Below, one piece after another: positions 21,301 through 33,252 of a stretch of DNA of 64,000 nt. Origin of the DNA: Branchiostoma lanceolatum (taxonomy: Eukaryota > Chordata > Leptocardii > Amphioxiformes > Branchiostomatidae); contig NC_089724.1 of assembly GCF_035083965.1 (NCBI RefSeq), forward strand, positions 18,060,974 to 18,124,973, in the 5' to 3' direction. The position numbers were made by a program, and so were the translations under genes. Numbering within the stretch: position 1 is the stretch's first letter; the number at the start of each line of letters is the position of its first letter. Below the pieces are notes generated by a model. It had not been told where the DNA came from and ran no database searches. It was given only the letters and a program-made list of their open reading frames with translations.

Positions 21301-24300
21301 AGCACATAGCACAATGAGTATGATGTGAAGAGACAAAATTTGTGTTGGTTGTGTTGCCATGTAGTCCTACGCATCAAGTACAATGTATTGCAGAACATGT
21401 CATATGTGTAGCATATTCTAACCTACCTTTATTTAGAAACAGGAATAACTGTCTTTTGGGTAACTAAAATTTGTCTATTTGCTTCACAAAAATAATGTTT
21501 GTTTGTTTGTTTGTTTGTTTGTTTGCTATACACAGAGTATGACGACAATACTGGGGAGTTTCAACTGGAGTTGAGGCAACAGGAGAAACTTGCCTCTGCC
21601 ATCTTCAACAAAATGGCCTCCAACATTTGGACACCGTTTATCAGGTGTGTCTGTTGGTCCTCTTTGAAAAAAAAAAACTCTTCACACTTCCATATTTTCT
21701 TTGTTAAGAGTGTCCCACAATGCCAAATCTATTTGTTAAGTAAGATCAAAGCCTGTAACTTTGCACTTCGGGCTTAGAATAAAAAGAAATACCGGTAATA
21801 GGATAAGAAACAGCAATTCTATATACATATGAACATACTAACTACTGACTGACTGACTGAGAAGCTGCAAACAATGGCTAATAAACATCAGAGAAAAACA
21901 TGATCTCTGCTATTGGTAGAAAACAAATGTTCTTTTGGCAACTTTAAAGGTGAAATATCCCAGATAAATATTGTATTTCTTGGTGAAGAGTGCATTGTAT
22001 AATGTGTCCTTTCCTGTTTATTCCAGGTTCACAGGCTGGTTCCTACACAAGGCCCTGGGGCATCTGCTGTCATCTATCCAGGTGCACCGTGGGCAGATCG
22101 ACATGATCAAACAGGCAGCAGAGGTATACATATCAGGGGGCAGGGTGAATGGGTCAACAGATTTGAACAATAGCTATTTGTAGATACAGATAGTCAAAGT
22201 TGAACATGGTGAACGCATGCACACTAGTGAGATGACGTGTATGATATTAGGTAAAAACAGATACACAGAGAGCTTTTGCACACACAGAGAACATAACATC
22301 TATCAGTAAGCCTGTAGATGTTGTTGTTTTTAGTGAAAAGATACAGGTGCAGGAAATACAATCATCTATACTGTAATTATTTCATGTTGTTCCCACTAAC
22401 AGACGGGGATGCCACTGGTATTCCTGCCCACCCATCGGTCCCACCTAGACTACATTCTCCTCACCTTCCTACTGTGGAACCACGAAATTCAGGCACCTCA
22501 CGTGGCTGCAGGGGACAACCTCAGGATTCCCTTCTTCTCGTAAGTCAACTTTTCAAAATGACACAGCCAGTGCCTCGAATCGTGATCATGCTATTCCGTC
22601 ATGTACCTGTCTGGACTTGAAGCTAATTACATAAGGACGATTCTATGGAAATACCTACAACTAGAACAAAGCACTAGATTTTGCTGGGTTCTGCTATAGA
22701 AAGGACACCGATTGAATGATTTTATACATTGGATGCTAAGACCTGGAAATTACTCTAAAGGCAATATGCATGCAGGACAATGGCTGAAAGTTGCAACATG
22801 CATTCTAACTAGAAAGTTTCTCATTGCTGCAGATCACACCCCTTCTGAAATATCTTCATTGCTACAGCATATAATATTATGCAGTCTTGTCTAACAGATG
22901 AAACGTTTGCATCATGCCCTCTCTCTGTTTCCCCAGCTCCCTTATGTGCCACCTGGGGGGCTTCTTCATCAGAAGGAAACTGGATGATGTTTATGGAAAG
23001 AAAGACTATGTCTATAGAGCTGTGTTACACACGGTGAGTTCAACCATGTTCACAGCAGCATATGTATGTGCAGGCCAGTAATTTCAGTGTTCAACTTGCC
23101 CTGTATGTAATACAGTATGCAAATACACCCATATCAGTCACATGCAGTAAAGACTGGTCCGTCCTCACACCAGTAATGAACTATGTTTATCAATTGGATA
23201 TTCGGACTGGGTCATAGTGTAATACTTGTACTTAGATATTAGGTAACATGCAGTCCCGAAATGTTCACACAGTGTTTGTGTTTGCATGTTTTACTGCATG
23301 GGCAAGCAAGTGAAGGGGTACACCAGCCTTGTCTTCAGAGGTACACAATGCAATGCATTAGATTTTAGATTATATAGAGGTTAAAGGCAATACAGAATGG
23401 AAATGGATAGTTTCTACTTTAAACCCTGTCTACACGACATCTATGTGTGAGCAACTCCCACCCTTGTGAGATGGGGAATAACAGGTGATAAACTGGATAG
23501 TGTGTGAGTGCGTGAGTGAAATGCCGAGCATCTAACCTAGGTTATGCAATTGCATCATTCCTGGGAATAAACTTGATAATAAAAACAGCACAAACCTTTG
23601 AACTGAACTCTTTGTTACATGTACTTTCTTTCCACAGTACATGGAGGAGCTGCTGAGACAAGGACAGTCCTTGGAGTTCTTCATAGGTGGGAAACTTCAA
23701 ATGTCATGATTACCTGAGTGTTAAAAGAGCATTGTATCGAAGTTTTCAAAATTTTCAAGAGGCTTTTCCAAAGGCAAATTAATAGTAGAAAATTAGACCA
23801 TTCATTCTTTGCTTCTGTTCTATCCTTTTTTCATCATCACTTTCTTGGTTCCTTTTGATCTTTTATGAGATACAAATCCAAAGCAAAAAAAAGCAAAAGT
23901 ATGAGAAGAATGTTGTATCAAAAAATTGTCCCAAAGTGTGGAGAAATATCAGGACTGGTGTTTTTATTAACAGAAATTTTGCAAAAATGTTTTTTATTGT
24001 CAGAGGGAGGGAGAACAAGAACAGGAAAGGCTGTGGTTCCCAAGGGAGGTCTGTTATCTGTTGTTGTGGATGCTTACATGGCAGGTGAGTTGTCTTATGT
24101 GGCTACTTGTTGCTGCATGATATTAGATGTCAAAACTTATACATTCAATCACTGTCTGTCTGAATTTTAAATGCTGTAAATACATTTAAGTTTGCATGGT
24201 GTTTATTTCGCGGTAGGGAGAAAATGGAGTGTTTGCGGTGGTTTTAAGTTCACGTTGGAAACAATAGAAGCGCTACAGTCATGGGTGGGCAAAAAAAAAT

Positions 24301-27300
24301 GTGGTTTTAAGTTCTCGCTGAAAAGTTCACCTTGAAAACCCCAAACATAAAACTACCACTAACATTTCTGCATTTACAGTAGTCATTATGATCTTCTTCT
24401 GTGTCCTCAGGAGCCATCTCAGATGTCTATCTGGTTCCTGTCAGTTTCAGTTATGAGAAAACACTGGAGGGCAACTTCAGGTCTGAGGAGATGGTGGGTC
24501 CTGGTTAATAAGTTAACATGTTATTTCACTAACTAGTCTTGCCACTTGGCAGCCTTAAGTTAGCCATCAAGGTATTCAGCAATTTATATTTTGCAGATCC
24601 TCTCTGTATACTGGTAGTTTGTGGTAGAACATTTGGTAGTCTACATCTTGTGGGTTGACCTCTCGTTAAACTCCTTCACTCTGTGATTGTGAGTGGGTCA
24701 GGTAGGTAGGAAATAGTGGAGCAATTGGGTCCTATTGTACTTTTTGTGTCTAGGGAATTCCCAAGAAGAAGGAGACATTCCTACAGGCAGTGATGGGGGT
24801 ATGGTCAGCCTTCAGGTCCAGTTTTGGTCAAGTGCGGGCGGACTTTGCTCAGCCCATGTCACTACAGGTCAGTTACATCAGTATAGGAGATGAGTCACTA
24901 TCAACCGTGGTTGTGGTCTTTGCACAGTTACTTTCATCTACATTAAGGACTTTGGTTGGTTATGATTCTACTCAGAGGCAATAGAGTAAATCAGTCATCT
25001 AGTCTGAAAGAAGAAGACCAGGTAAAGCATGTCGAAATGACAGTGTATTCTGGATTTAAATCACTTGAATTTCTGTGATGATATTTCAGCCATAGCTTTA
25101 ATGAATTAATGCTTGATTAAGGTGATTTAGATAATTATAATGAGGGAAACTATGTTCTCAAATTAGAATTTGTTCAAATTTAGATTTGAAACTTGCGACA
25201 GTTCCCACAAATCTACAGATGGCCTGATTTTTATACTTCTGAATGTAGTTTTGTATGATCCTTAGTTAGTTGATTTGATTCCCACTTGAGAATCAAACTT
25301 GTCACTTGAGAATCAAACTCCTCAACCCCTTGTATCCATATTGTAGGAGTATCTTGACTCCGCTGAGTCCCCGGGCGGAGCTGTGTTCTCTCGTTTAGCT
25401 GGTAACCATAGCCCGTCAGAGATGCGGCGTATCGGGAGTGACCACTCCATATATGGGACTGACATTGTGAAGGAGGAACAAAGACTGCTTGTCAAGGGAC
25501 TAGCAGAGCACGTTCTGTACAGTATGTGTGATGTTATACCTTCCTAGCACAGTATGTATTGTAGCATTGATTTAGTCATTTACATTACTGGCTTACGTCC
25601 AGCTACGTGATAGACAAATATTCCATCTAGCAATTGTATGTCTGATTTGGTTGCATACATGTAAATGTCTGCCAGACAAACAGTTTATGTAGCAACATTG
25701 TGTAATCTGCATCACCCTCAGTCCCAGCCTTCCCGCAGGTCTAGTCGCCCTCCGGCCTTCCGGTGCTCCAATCTGCGGTCGAGCTGGTACCTCGGGTGAT
25801 GCAAAATACATTGGAATACATCTGTAACAGTAACTGATAGCAATGCCGTATTGAAAAGACCGACTGTAGTTAATGACAGCTGTACTGTTGTTCCTCTGCC
25901 CCTCCAATAGATGCAGTCCAGACTACAGCAATAATGAGCACCCAGCTGGTGGCCTTCATGTTCCTGGCTGTACACAGACAGGTGGGTAACTTTGGTTTAA
26001 AGTTTGTTATCCCTGAGCTTGTTATGTCCTTGTCTATGCCTATTCCTACCCCTTGTTTGCACCTGTTACTAACTGCACGGCTGCTAATAATCCTTATAGT
26101 GGGCTAAGCAGTAAAGAAGAAGTCCATGACTAAACTTAAGATAATTATAAGGATTTGCAGTAAAATGAAGTTGGTAGATGCACATGTACACAAGCAAACT
26201 CCTCCAAATAACAAAATGCGATGTATTAGAAAACTTAGAATGTACATTTGTATTTTCTTGCTCCAGGGAGCAACTTGGGCTGAACTTGAGAAGTCGTTTG
26301 AGCACATCCGAAGTGAGATTCTTCTCCGTGGTCGCGATGTCGGGTTCACGGGCAACGCATCCGCTGTCCTCAGACATGCCATGGAGTTGCTAGGCAACCA
26401 GCTCTTCACATGGGAGACACCAAGCAACAACAGAAAGAAGAACCAGAACAACAACCATGTAAAAAGGGAGGAAGAGAGAAGGATTCTGATACCGAATCTG
26501 GGACTACCTTCAGTCTTTGATCTAACATATTATGGATCCAATGTCATGTCCGTCTTCCTTATTGAGTCTGTTTTGGGTAAGTTTGGTTTGATGTCTTTAT
26601 TTATGGGATGTCATTGGTAAACTGTTTATGATCCCGTAGACTTTTAGACAGAAAATATGTTTATGTCATCCATTTTCCAGGTAAGATGGGACATAGGTTT
26701 GAGGGTGCAAATTGTGGCAGAAAGAAGCCACCAATCGAAATTAAGTACAGTACTAGCAGTTCACTTGTGATGGCTTTGACATACTCAATTTAGGTTTGTG
26801 AAATAGATTATATACTGTACATGCAGTATGAAACCTATGTAGCATGCAGGCCAGAACTGTTTGTATCAGTAGGTTGGTGATTTCTGGACATGCCTGAGCA
26901 CAACTTCATGACCTTGGACTTAAATTTTCACTTAGACAGAACATCTCATTGTTGTCAGTTTTGGCTACAAACTCAAACCTTACCAAAAATTGGAAGTTGG
27001 AGGAAGTATTAAGATTTAGACTTCCACATACATAGTTGACCCCTTGTCCATCTCTGCTATTGTTGAATATCTCTGCCCAGCCACAGCCATGAGTGCAGTA
27101 TCAGAGGGCCTGGCTAATACAGTCCACCTACAGGAGGGAGAGCACATGGTGGTGTCCAGACAGGCCCTGCTGCTGAAGGCCAATGAACTCAGCCAGCTGC
27201 TACAGATGGAGTTCATATTTGCACCAGTAGGTGGCCCTCTTTAGCTCACAGTTGATGTCATTGCTCATGTACATGTGCATGTATGTGAAATGTATTGAAT

Positions 27301-29051
27301 ATACATGTATCTGCTTGTTGCTGATGCTGAAGCTCATCAGTGTACAATAGGTGTCAATGTTGGAAATAGAGCCACCCTTGCGTAATGTGTTGTTACTTTC
27401 AACGAAGTTAGTGGCAATGTGGTACTTCATGATTACAGCTGAGTAACTCCATTCTATATTCTATTGAAGTTGTGTGAAACTAAGAAAAAGTACTCTTATT
27501 TGGCCATTAAGAAGTGGTTTGTGAATGATTTTTTTACAAATAAAATATTGATGGTGTTTAATTTCCTTTGTCCAGAGCTGCAGTTGTCTGGAGGATGCGG
27601 TCAGGGACGGACTGGACTCCCTTCTCCACTCAGACCTGCTGCTGACCGATGAACAGGACAGCACGTCCAGTCAGAGGGAGAAGCAGTGGGCTGACCAGCT
27701 GGCCTTCGCTACATCCTGGGAAGACCAGGCAGAGGACATAGATGGGTCACCTGTAGTGCAGGACTTGTCATATAGGGTAGGGGGCACTAGCGTGTTGGAA
27801 GGATGTCATGATCAACAACTAACAAAGTTCATACACCTGACAAGAGTAGTGGCAGAAACCTCACCCATGGGCATTTGACAATACAGTTACTGTAGTTGAT
27901 ACCATGATAGTAATCCCCTAGACCTTAGTAGTTTCTGACATAGATAGATTTCTAGGCAATGCAAAATACTAAAAACTTGCTCAAATGTCATCCTTTTGTA
28001 GCTTCTAGTCCACAATTGTATGTTCCTGACCAAGATTCAAGCATAAGGGATAGCATTTAAAAAGAGGCATATGAAAACTTGATTCCTAACACGTCTGTTA
28101 CCTTCAAGACTCTACTTGTGGAGTAATTCTCAACATACCTGTTCCCCTGTACAGCTGAATACCGCAGCTACACATATCCAGAAGTTGGGTTTCCTGCAGA
28201 GCATCCTGGCTGGTATGGTGGAGGCATACTGGGTGTCGGCCTCTCACCTGGAGGTGTTACAGGGCGGGGACATGACGGAGGAGAAGTACCTGCAGTCCTT
28301 ACAGAAGTTTGCCATCAGGAGAGTGGAAGATGGGGTTGCAACACGCAGTAAGTGTTGCATCTTTACGTTGCACATGTGCATACAGTCTGTTTACATTATA
28401 CATGTACAACACGTTATTACTCCACCACACTAAGCTGTCAAATATTTTTGCCTTTCAAAGACAAATTTAATGTGAATGAGAATAGAGGAATCTACATTAA
28501 CACTCTAGCTTTCTACCAGGAAATACTCACAAGACAAGCTTATACTGTTGTAGATTAGAAGGTTGTAAGGGAAAGTTTAAATTTTAGATACATTAGAATG
28601 GATACAAATGAAGTATAATAAAAAAAGGCATCACTTAAGATGATGTACGAAAAGAGCCAAAAGAATAGCTTGGAGTCCAGTCTTGTTCTCTTTGGTCTGC
28701 TTCCAACGGTTCCTACTCTGATGTGGGTAGTTACCATTGGAAGTGAACTAAAGCTAACAAGACTGGACTCCAGGCACCCACAACAATACAACTACTGTCT
28801 TGAAGATGTTTCAGTCCCCAACACTAAATATATGAGATGTGGTGTTTTCAAGTTAGTTGTTTCTCTTTCCAGGTGAAAGCTGTTCATCAGAAACCCTGAA
28901 GAACTCCCTGAAGATGCTGAGTCATCGTAAGGTTATCTCTCACTTTTTTGACAGCGACGGCACGAGGAAGGTAGAACTATATGGTGGTTACCGTGACAAC
29001 CAAGAACTGACCAGATTCATCGATAGTGTGGGGATGTTCAAGACCTGGTAG
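18302..29051 (+). CDS. GPAM: Mitochondrial-type glycerol-3-phosphate acyltransferase (GPAT1/2)
   Basis: Twenty-two GT-AG exons close in phase to 901 aa: 18302-18420, 18753-18882, 19164-19283, 19581-19651, 20047-20064, 20765-20881, 21096-21139, 21536-21644, 22027-22123, 22403-22539, 22937-23033, 23638-23686, 24004-24084, 24411-24493, 24754-24867, 25347-25521, 25911-25981, 26267-26576, 27036-27226, 27576-27776, 28155-28347, 28873-29051. The enzyme transfers acyl-CoA to glycerol-3-phosphate, the first step of glycerolipid synthesis, at the outer mitochondrial membrane. Acyltransferase blocks are visible: I, HRSHLD (H286-D291, the HX4D motif); II, GGFFIRRKLD (328-337); III, EGGRTRTG (370-377); IV, VPVS (405-408). 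The N-terminal SRPFTGRACSKCVPVS matches the conserved GPAT1 N-terminal block. Block III has Gly where GPAT1 has Thr. The N-terminal 90 residues are basic and poorly conserved. An Asn/Lys-rich insert lies at about 598-607. GPAM and GPAT2 cannot be separated here. Confidence 0.93.
19672..19798 (+). repeat. 127-bp dispersed direct repeat, copy 2
   Basis: Near-identical partner of 16395-16521, in the intron after acyltransferase exon 4 and starting about 20 bases after its donor. Confidence 0.9.
24172..24381 (-). mobile_element. MITE family A, copy 1
   Basis: The ends are inverted repeats built on CTGTAAATGCA / TGCATTTACAG. The sequence matches the reverse complement of 35547-35761 along most of its length (aagtttgcatgg, ggtagggaga, ggtggttttaag, gaaacaatag). 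It lies in an acyltransferase intron and ends about 30 bases before an exon. It has no coding capacity, so it is a MITE-type repeat by inference. Confidence 0.75.
28671..28772. repeat. 102-bp imperfect inverted repeat
   Basis: TGGAGTCCAGTCTTGTT at 28671-28687 is exactly complementary to 28756-28772, and a second inner pair (cttccaacggt.cctac / gtag.taccattggaag) continues the stem. It sits in the last intron of the acyltransferase gene, about 100 bases before the last exon. Confidence 0.85.
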
Positions 29052-30380
29052 TTAGGTTGACAAGAGATTACTGTAACAGTTACTCCTTTCAAGTGGTAAA
29101 GAGGTGAGGAGATTTAATGGTAGTGTGTGGTTGTGATGATTCAGGAAGTGGGAAGGAACTGTTACAGTTTAAGCAGCTAATGATCTTACAAAGCATCCAT
29201 TTAGTAGAAAGGAAAAAGTGAAGTAGAAGAAATAGCCCTCTTTTTGCTTCTAGGTTGATGTTGTTACTCTCAGGGGACTTGGTTTCTTTCAAGTAATCTC
29301 ATAATCATTATGGTCCCTGCAAGTGTAAAACTGAGTGCCATGATTACATGTACCTGTGCATACAGTATATGCTTTTATCATATTATCTCCTTTGTAGTGC
29401 TGTTTTGTGCAATATTTGAACAGTGACTATGGACAGTGGTAGCCATTTTGGTATTGTGATATGTTGGCCCAGGAAAGTAGGATGATTTCGTTTTTGTTTT
29501 CTTTGGTCCAAGATGCAGAGTTGCTTTTTCCTAAGATATATTATGATAAAGAGAGATATGAAGGCTTGCAAAGGTGCGACATGAATTATCAGTCATGTTA
29601 AGATGTATGTAGTAATGTTGCCACTTCCCACTACCACTTGCAACCCCCTCCTTCCCCACTCTGCCAAATACAATCCTGGTATTTAACTGTATATAGGCCT
29701 AGATTTAGGTACTGCACAACCCTCTACACAAACCAACAGGTCTAGAGAGGAATATAGCTGAACAAAGACTGGCATTCTGGCCAGAATGTAACATTACAGA
29801 ACGTGGGATGTTCTAAACTGTCAGTATTTTATATGCAATCACAAGGTATTGGAGATGATATACATGTATATGTGAGGGTGCAATCATGGCTGCTTTGCTA
29901 GTTTCAAAAAGATATTGTATCATTTGTTGCTTCACTTTATAGCAGGTCTTGATACCTGTTTAAAGAGGTCACAAGCCATAAAGTTGCATGTTACTTGAAA
30001 GCTGATAGTAGGGCTGTGTACCTGAACACTGTACAGTACTTGTAAAATCGTTTATGTACAGGTTCAAAACATTATGGTATAGGGATTATTGGACACATAT
30101 ACTCCTTTCAGACAAGAAAAGGTAAGTTCTGCAGTAGACATGACTATTAAGCACTTAAGAAAGACATCCGAAAAATTGGCCAGTCCAGACCTGTACCAGA
30201 CCTCTGCTATGATATCTGAACTAGACCTAGTACAAAGTAGCTACCTCTGTGAAGAATGGTAAAATGTCATATGGAAATAATATTCTCATTCAAAATACTT
30301 AATATACGTGTACATCGCAGCCAACTGGGAAGTTGTAACTCTGGAGGAAACAGTTTCACAAGAATCTAACCATCAGAGTG

Positions 30381-30623
30381 AAGCCCCCTCTCACTGGACC
30401 TGCGGCACGCTGGCAGCATCGCTACGCCCTAAACTGGATTTGTTACCCTTGACTTTATAATGGGAATATCATTCAAAACATACAAGTATGACCAAAAAGA
30501 CACCAAAACACACAAAGGTTAAAAAGGTTTGTTTTTGATGATGAAATTCATTGGGTGCTTTGTCAATTTGATCGGCCGCAGCAATGCCGCCAGCGTGCCG
30601 TGGGTCCAATGAGAGGGGGGCTT
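30381..30623. mobile_element. MITE family B, copy 2
   Basis: Terminal inverted repeats of about 33 bases (start aagccccctctcactggacc; end is the near-complement at about 30590-30623) enclose 243 bp with no reading frame. The interior is shared with the element at 809-998. It lies in the 3' flank or 3' UTR of the acyltransferase gene. Confidence 0.8.
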
Positions 30624-30816
30624 AAAGCATGTATAATATGTAGAGTAGGCAGTGTTTGCAAAGAAATTCTAGTTTATCAGTAGGACATGTAAAATGGTGC
30701 CACACAATTGATAGAGAATATGCAAAGGTCTGATGTTAGAGCAGATTTGTAGTTGTGTAGAGGCATGAATAATGTGTATTTGGTACAGTAGGTTTCGTGA
30801 AAAGGAAATAATAAGC

Positions 30817-30822
30817 AATAAA
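30817..30822 (+). promoter_or_regulatory. Candidate poly(A) signal of the acyltransferase gene
   Basis: AATAAA about 1.77 kb after the stop codon. I saw no earlier AATAAA on this strand after 29051, but variant signals could be used, so the assignment is weak. Confidence 0.35.
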
Positions 30823-30849
30823 GTTACAGCCATGTTGAATTTTCATGTT

Positions 30850-33040
30850 TTTTTGTTCTTCAAGGATCCATGTTAACTTAAGGTTATGTAGGACATTGTT
30901 ATCAAAGATTATGTTTACTTGCACTGAAGGTTATGTAGGACATTGGTATTAAAGATTATGTTTACATGTACTGAACTAGGGACCTCTTATTTCAAATATA
31001 CACTATGTACAATTGACAAAGCAGTATCAATTGTACACTGTATGTACAATTGATAAAGCAGGTTATTTTTGAAGCGTGATGTTTTAGGTGAAGGGTAATG
31101 TTTTGATATAGTATACCTTCAATTACAGATGAAATACAAATTAAACAACTTGTATTTGGGGTTCACTGTAACTAATAGGACTACAGTTCAGAAGAAGAGG
31201 TTAGCCACAAGCACATGTACATGCTTCTGAATCAATCAATCGTTTGCAGGCATCAGTGTCTGATGCATGGTGGCTGCAGACGTGCATAGGGCTGAATGCA
31301 TCATGCAAATTCTGATGTATGTTCAATGTGGCAGATTTTGTTGCCTTTCTGTAAATTTTGCAAGCCCCTGTAAGAAGCCACTTCGAATTCCAAAAACCTT
31401 AGTCACATAAATCCACTCATTCATGGGTGACTTAGCTAACACACACAACTCAGCCATCTGCTCAAAAACATGGTAGCCACAGAAGTAACTAGAAATTGAT
31501 CTCATACCAAATTTGTAGAGTTTTTGTGAATTTCTTCATGCCCTAGCCTTCACAGATGTTAGCGATCCTCCCTTTCCCTCCTTCAGTTAATCTCCCTGCG
31601 ATCAGGGATCATTTGTCAGGGATGGTTGACCAGTTGTCCATGGACCATACCAATTTATTTTCAGGAACGTGTGTATCAACCTGTAATGCTGCAGTATCTG
31701 AAAATGTTGCTAAGGGCCAAGACCGCTGTGGTTTTTCAAGACCAAAATGACTATCAACATACCAAAATTCATACAAATCCACCCAAATGATCTTCAGTTA
31801 TACCAGTACGTGCAAACACAACCAAAAACAGAACCTCTGTCTGAGGTGAACCTCCTTCACAGAGGTAACAAAACATGACAACAGACTATAAAATGTCAGC
31901 ATCATTTTACTCTTTTCATGAAGGGGAGGTCAATGGATGGAATGCAGTATGAATGTACATTACAATGCAACAGAACAATGCAACAAACTTAGATAAGCTG
32001 TACCAAGGTATTCATATATGAAACAGAGAAAATGCATTGTTAACTCCTTGCAAGACTTATCTGTGAGATCCCTCGCAAAAAATGTAAAAGAATACTTAGA
32101 TGGTTTCTTGAATATCGTAACCTCAATTTTAACTCTTTCTACTGACATTTCTCAGTTCTTCACAAAATATAGTTATAGGTGGAATGTAATATGTGTAATT
32201 GCACTTTTTTATGACTACTTTTTGTGCTACCTCTTTTGTTGTTTTCTTAAATAACAAACCTTTTCTACAAAAAACAAAACTAGAACTACAGTATGCCAAA
32301 CATTTTCTTTGCTGTTTCTCCATTTTGAACTTTCTTGCTTAGATGCTTGAGTAAATGAATGAATAAGCAGAAGCACAAAAATAACTTAAACAACAAAATA
32401 ACAACGATAAAGACTATCTGCTACATGGCTTTGTACAGCACCACTAGCCGGAGTGTCATACTGGCCATCCTTTTATAAAGACTGATCTAGAAACTTTTTT
32501 TCTGCTGTTTTCAAAATATAAACTCTTTGATATTATAATACTGTATCTCTGTTTCCACAACACTTTTACCTCTGAGTAAAGTAACATACACAGAGTAATT
32601 CAACCTTCTCTCTGTTGTCTTCTGGAAGACCTGTGCCTGAACAACACATGGGGCAATCTTCTTCCACAGTCGCTGTAAAGTTATCTCCATTCTAGGTAGT
32701 CAAATGTTACATAAATCGCAAGAAACAATCTATAAACCTGTTTGAAAGCTTTTCAAGACATATAAACATAAAAACTTAAGCTTACCATATAGAATAGTCG
32801 TAAGAAATGTTTTTCATACGTTTCCAGCCTTTCCACAAAAAAATGCAACATGTATAAATGTTGAGTGTTTACGAGCACCAGTAAATTGCATTATGATGAT
32901 GCCAGAAAAGAAAAAGCTCTTCTGTTTTAACTATATTATAGATAGTTTGGCAAAAGAATAGTCCTGGGACTGCAACAAAAGTCTACCTATTTCCTTAAAC
33001 ATACTGCTTACCCATTCCAATAGCCCTATGTAGAACCTTG
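30850..33040. other. Convergent intergenic DNA
   Basis: No coding exon is supported between the acyltransferase and cyclin J 3' ends. A 48-base unit is duplicated in tandem at about 30880-30977 (aaggttatgtaggacatt, then a.taaagattatgtttac). A shorter repeat, caattg..aaagca, follows at about 31011-31063. Otherwise the DNA is AT-rich and unremarkable. Confidence 0.5.
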
Positions 33041-33060
33041 TAATATAGACTACTGTCATG

Positions 33061-33066
33061 TTTATT
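33061..33066 (-). promoter_or_regulatory. Poly(A) signal of cyclin J
   Basis: TTTATT on the plus strand reads AATAAA on the minus strand, 187 bases past the cyclin J stop codon. Its position fits the 3' end of that transcript. Confidence 0.5.
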
Positions 33067-33252
33067 GATCAAAATATATAACACTCTAACCCCACTCTCC
33101 TGAGTACATGTTCTAGTAGCAGGCATAATCTTCACACTTTCTGAACACAAAAGAAGAGTAACAAAGGTCTTCTTGGTCCCATCTTGTCATTGCACAGTAG
33201 TTCACACATATAAGTGGTGTGTCTGATAAACCCTGAGAATATGGAGGTCCCA

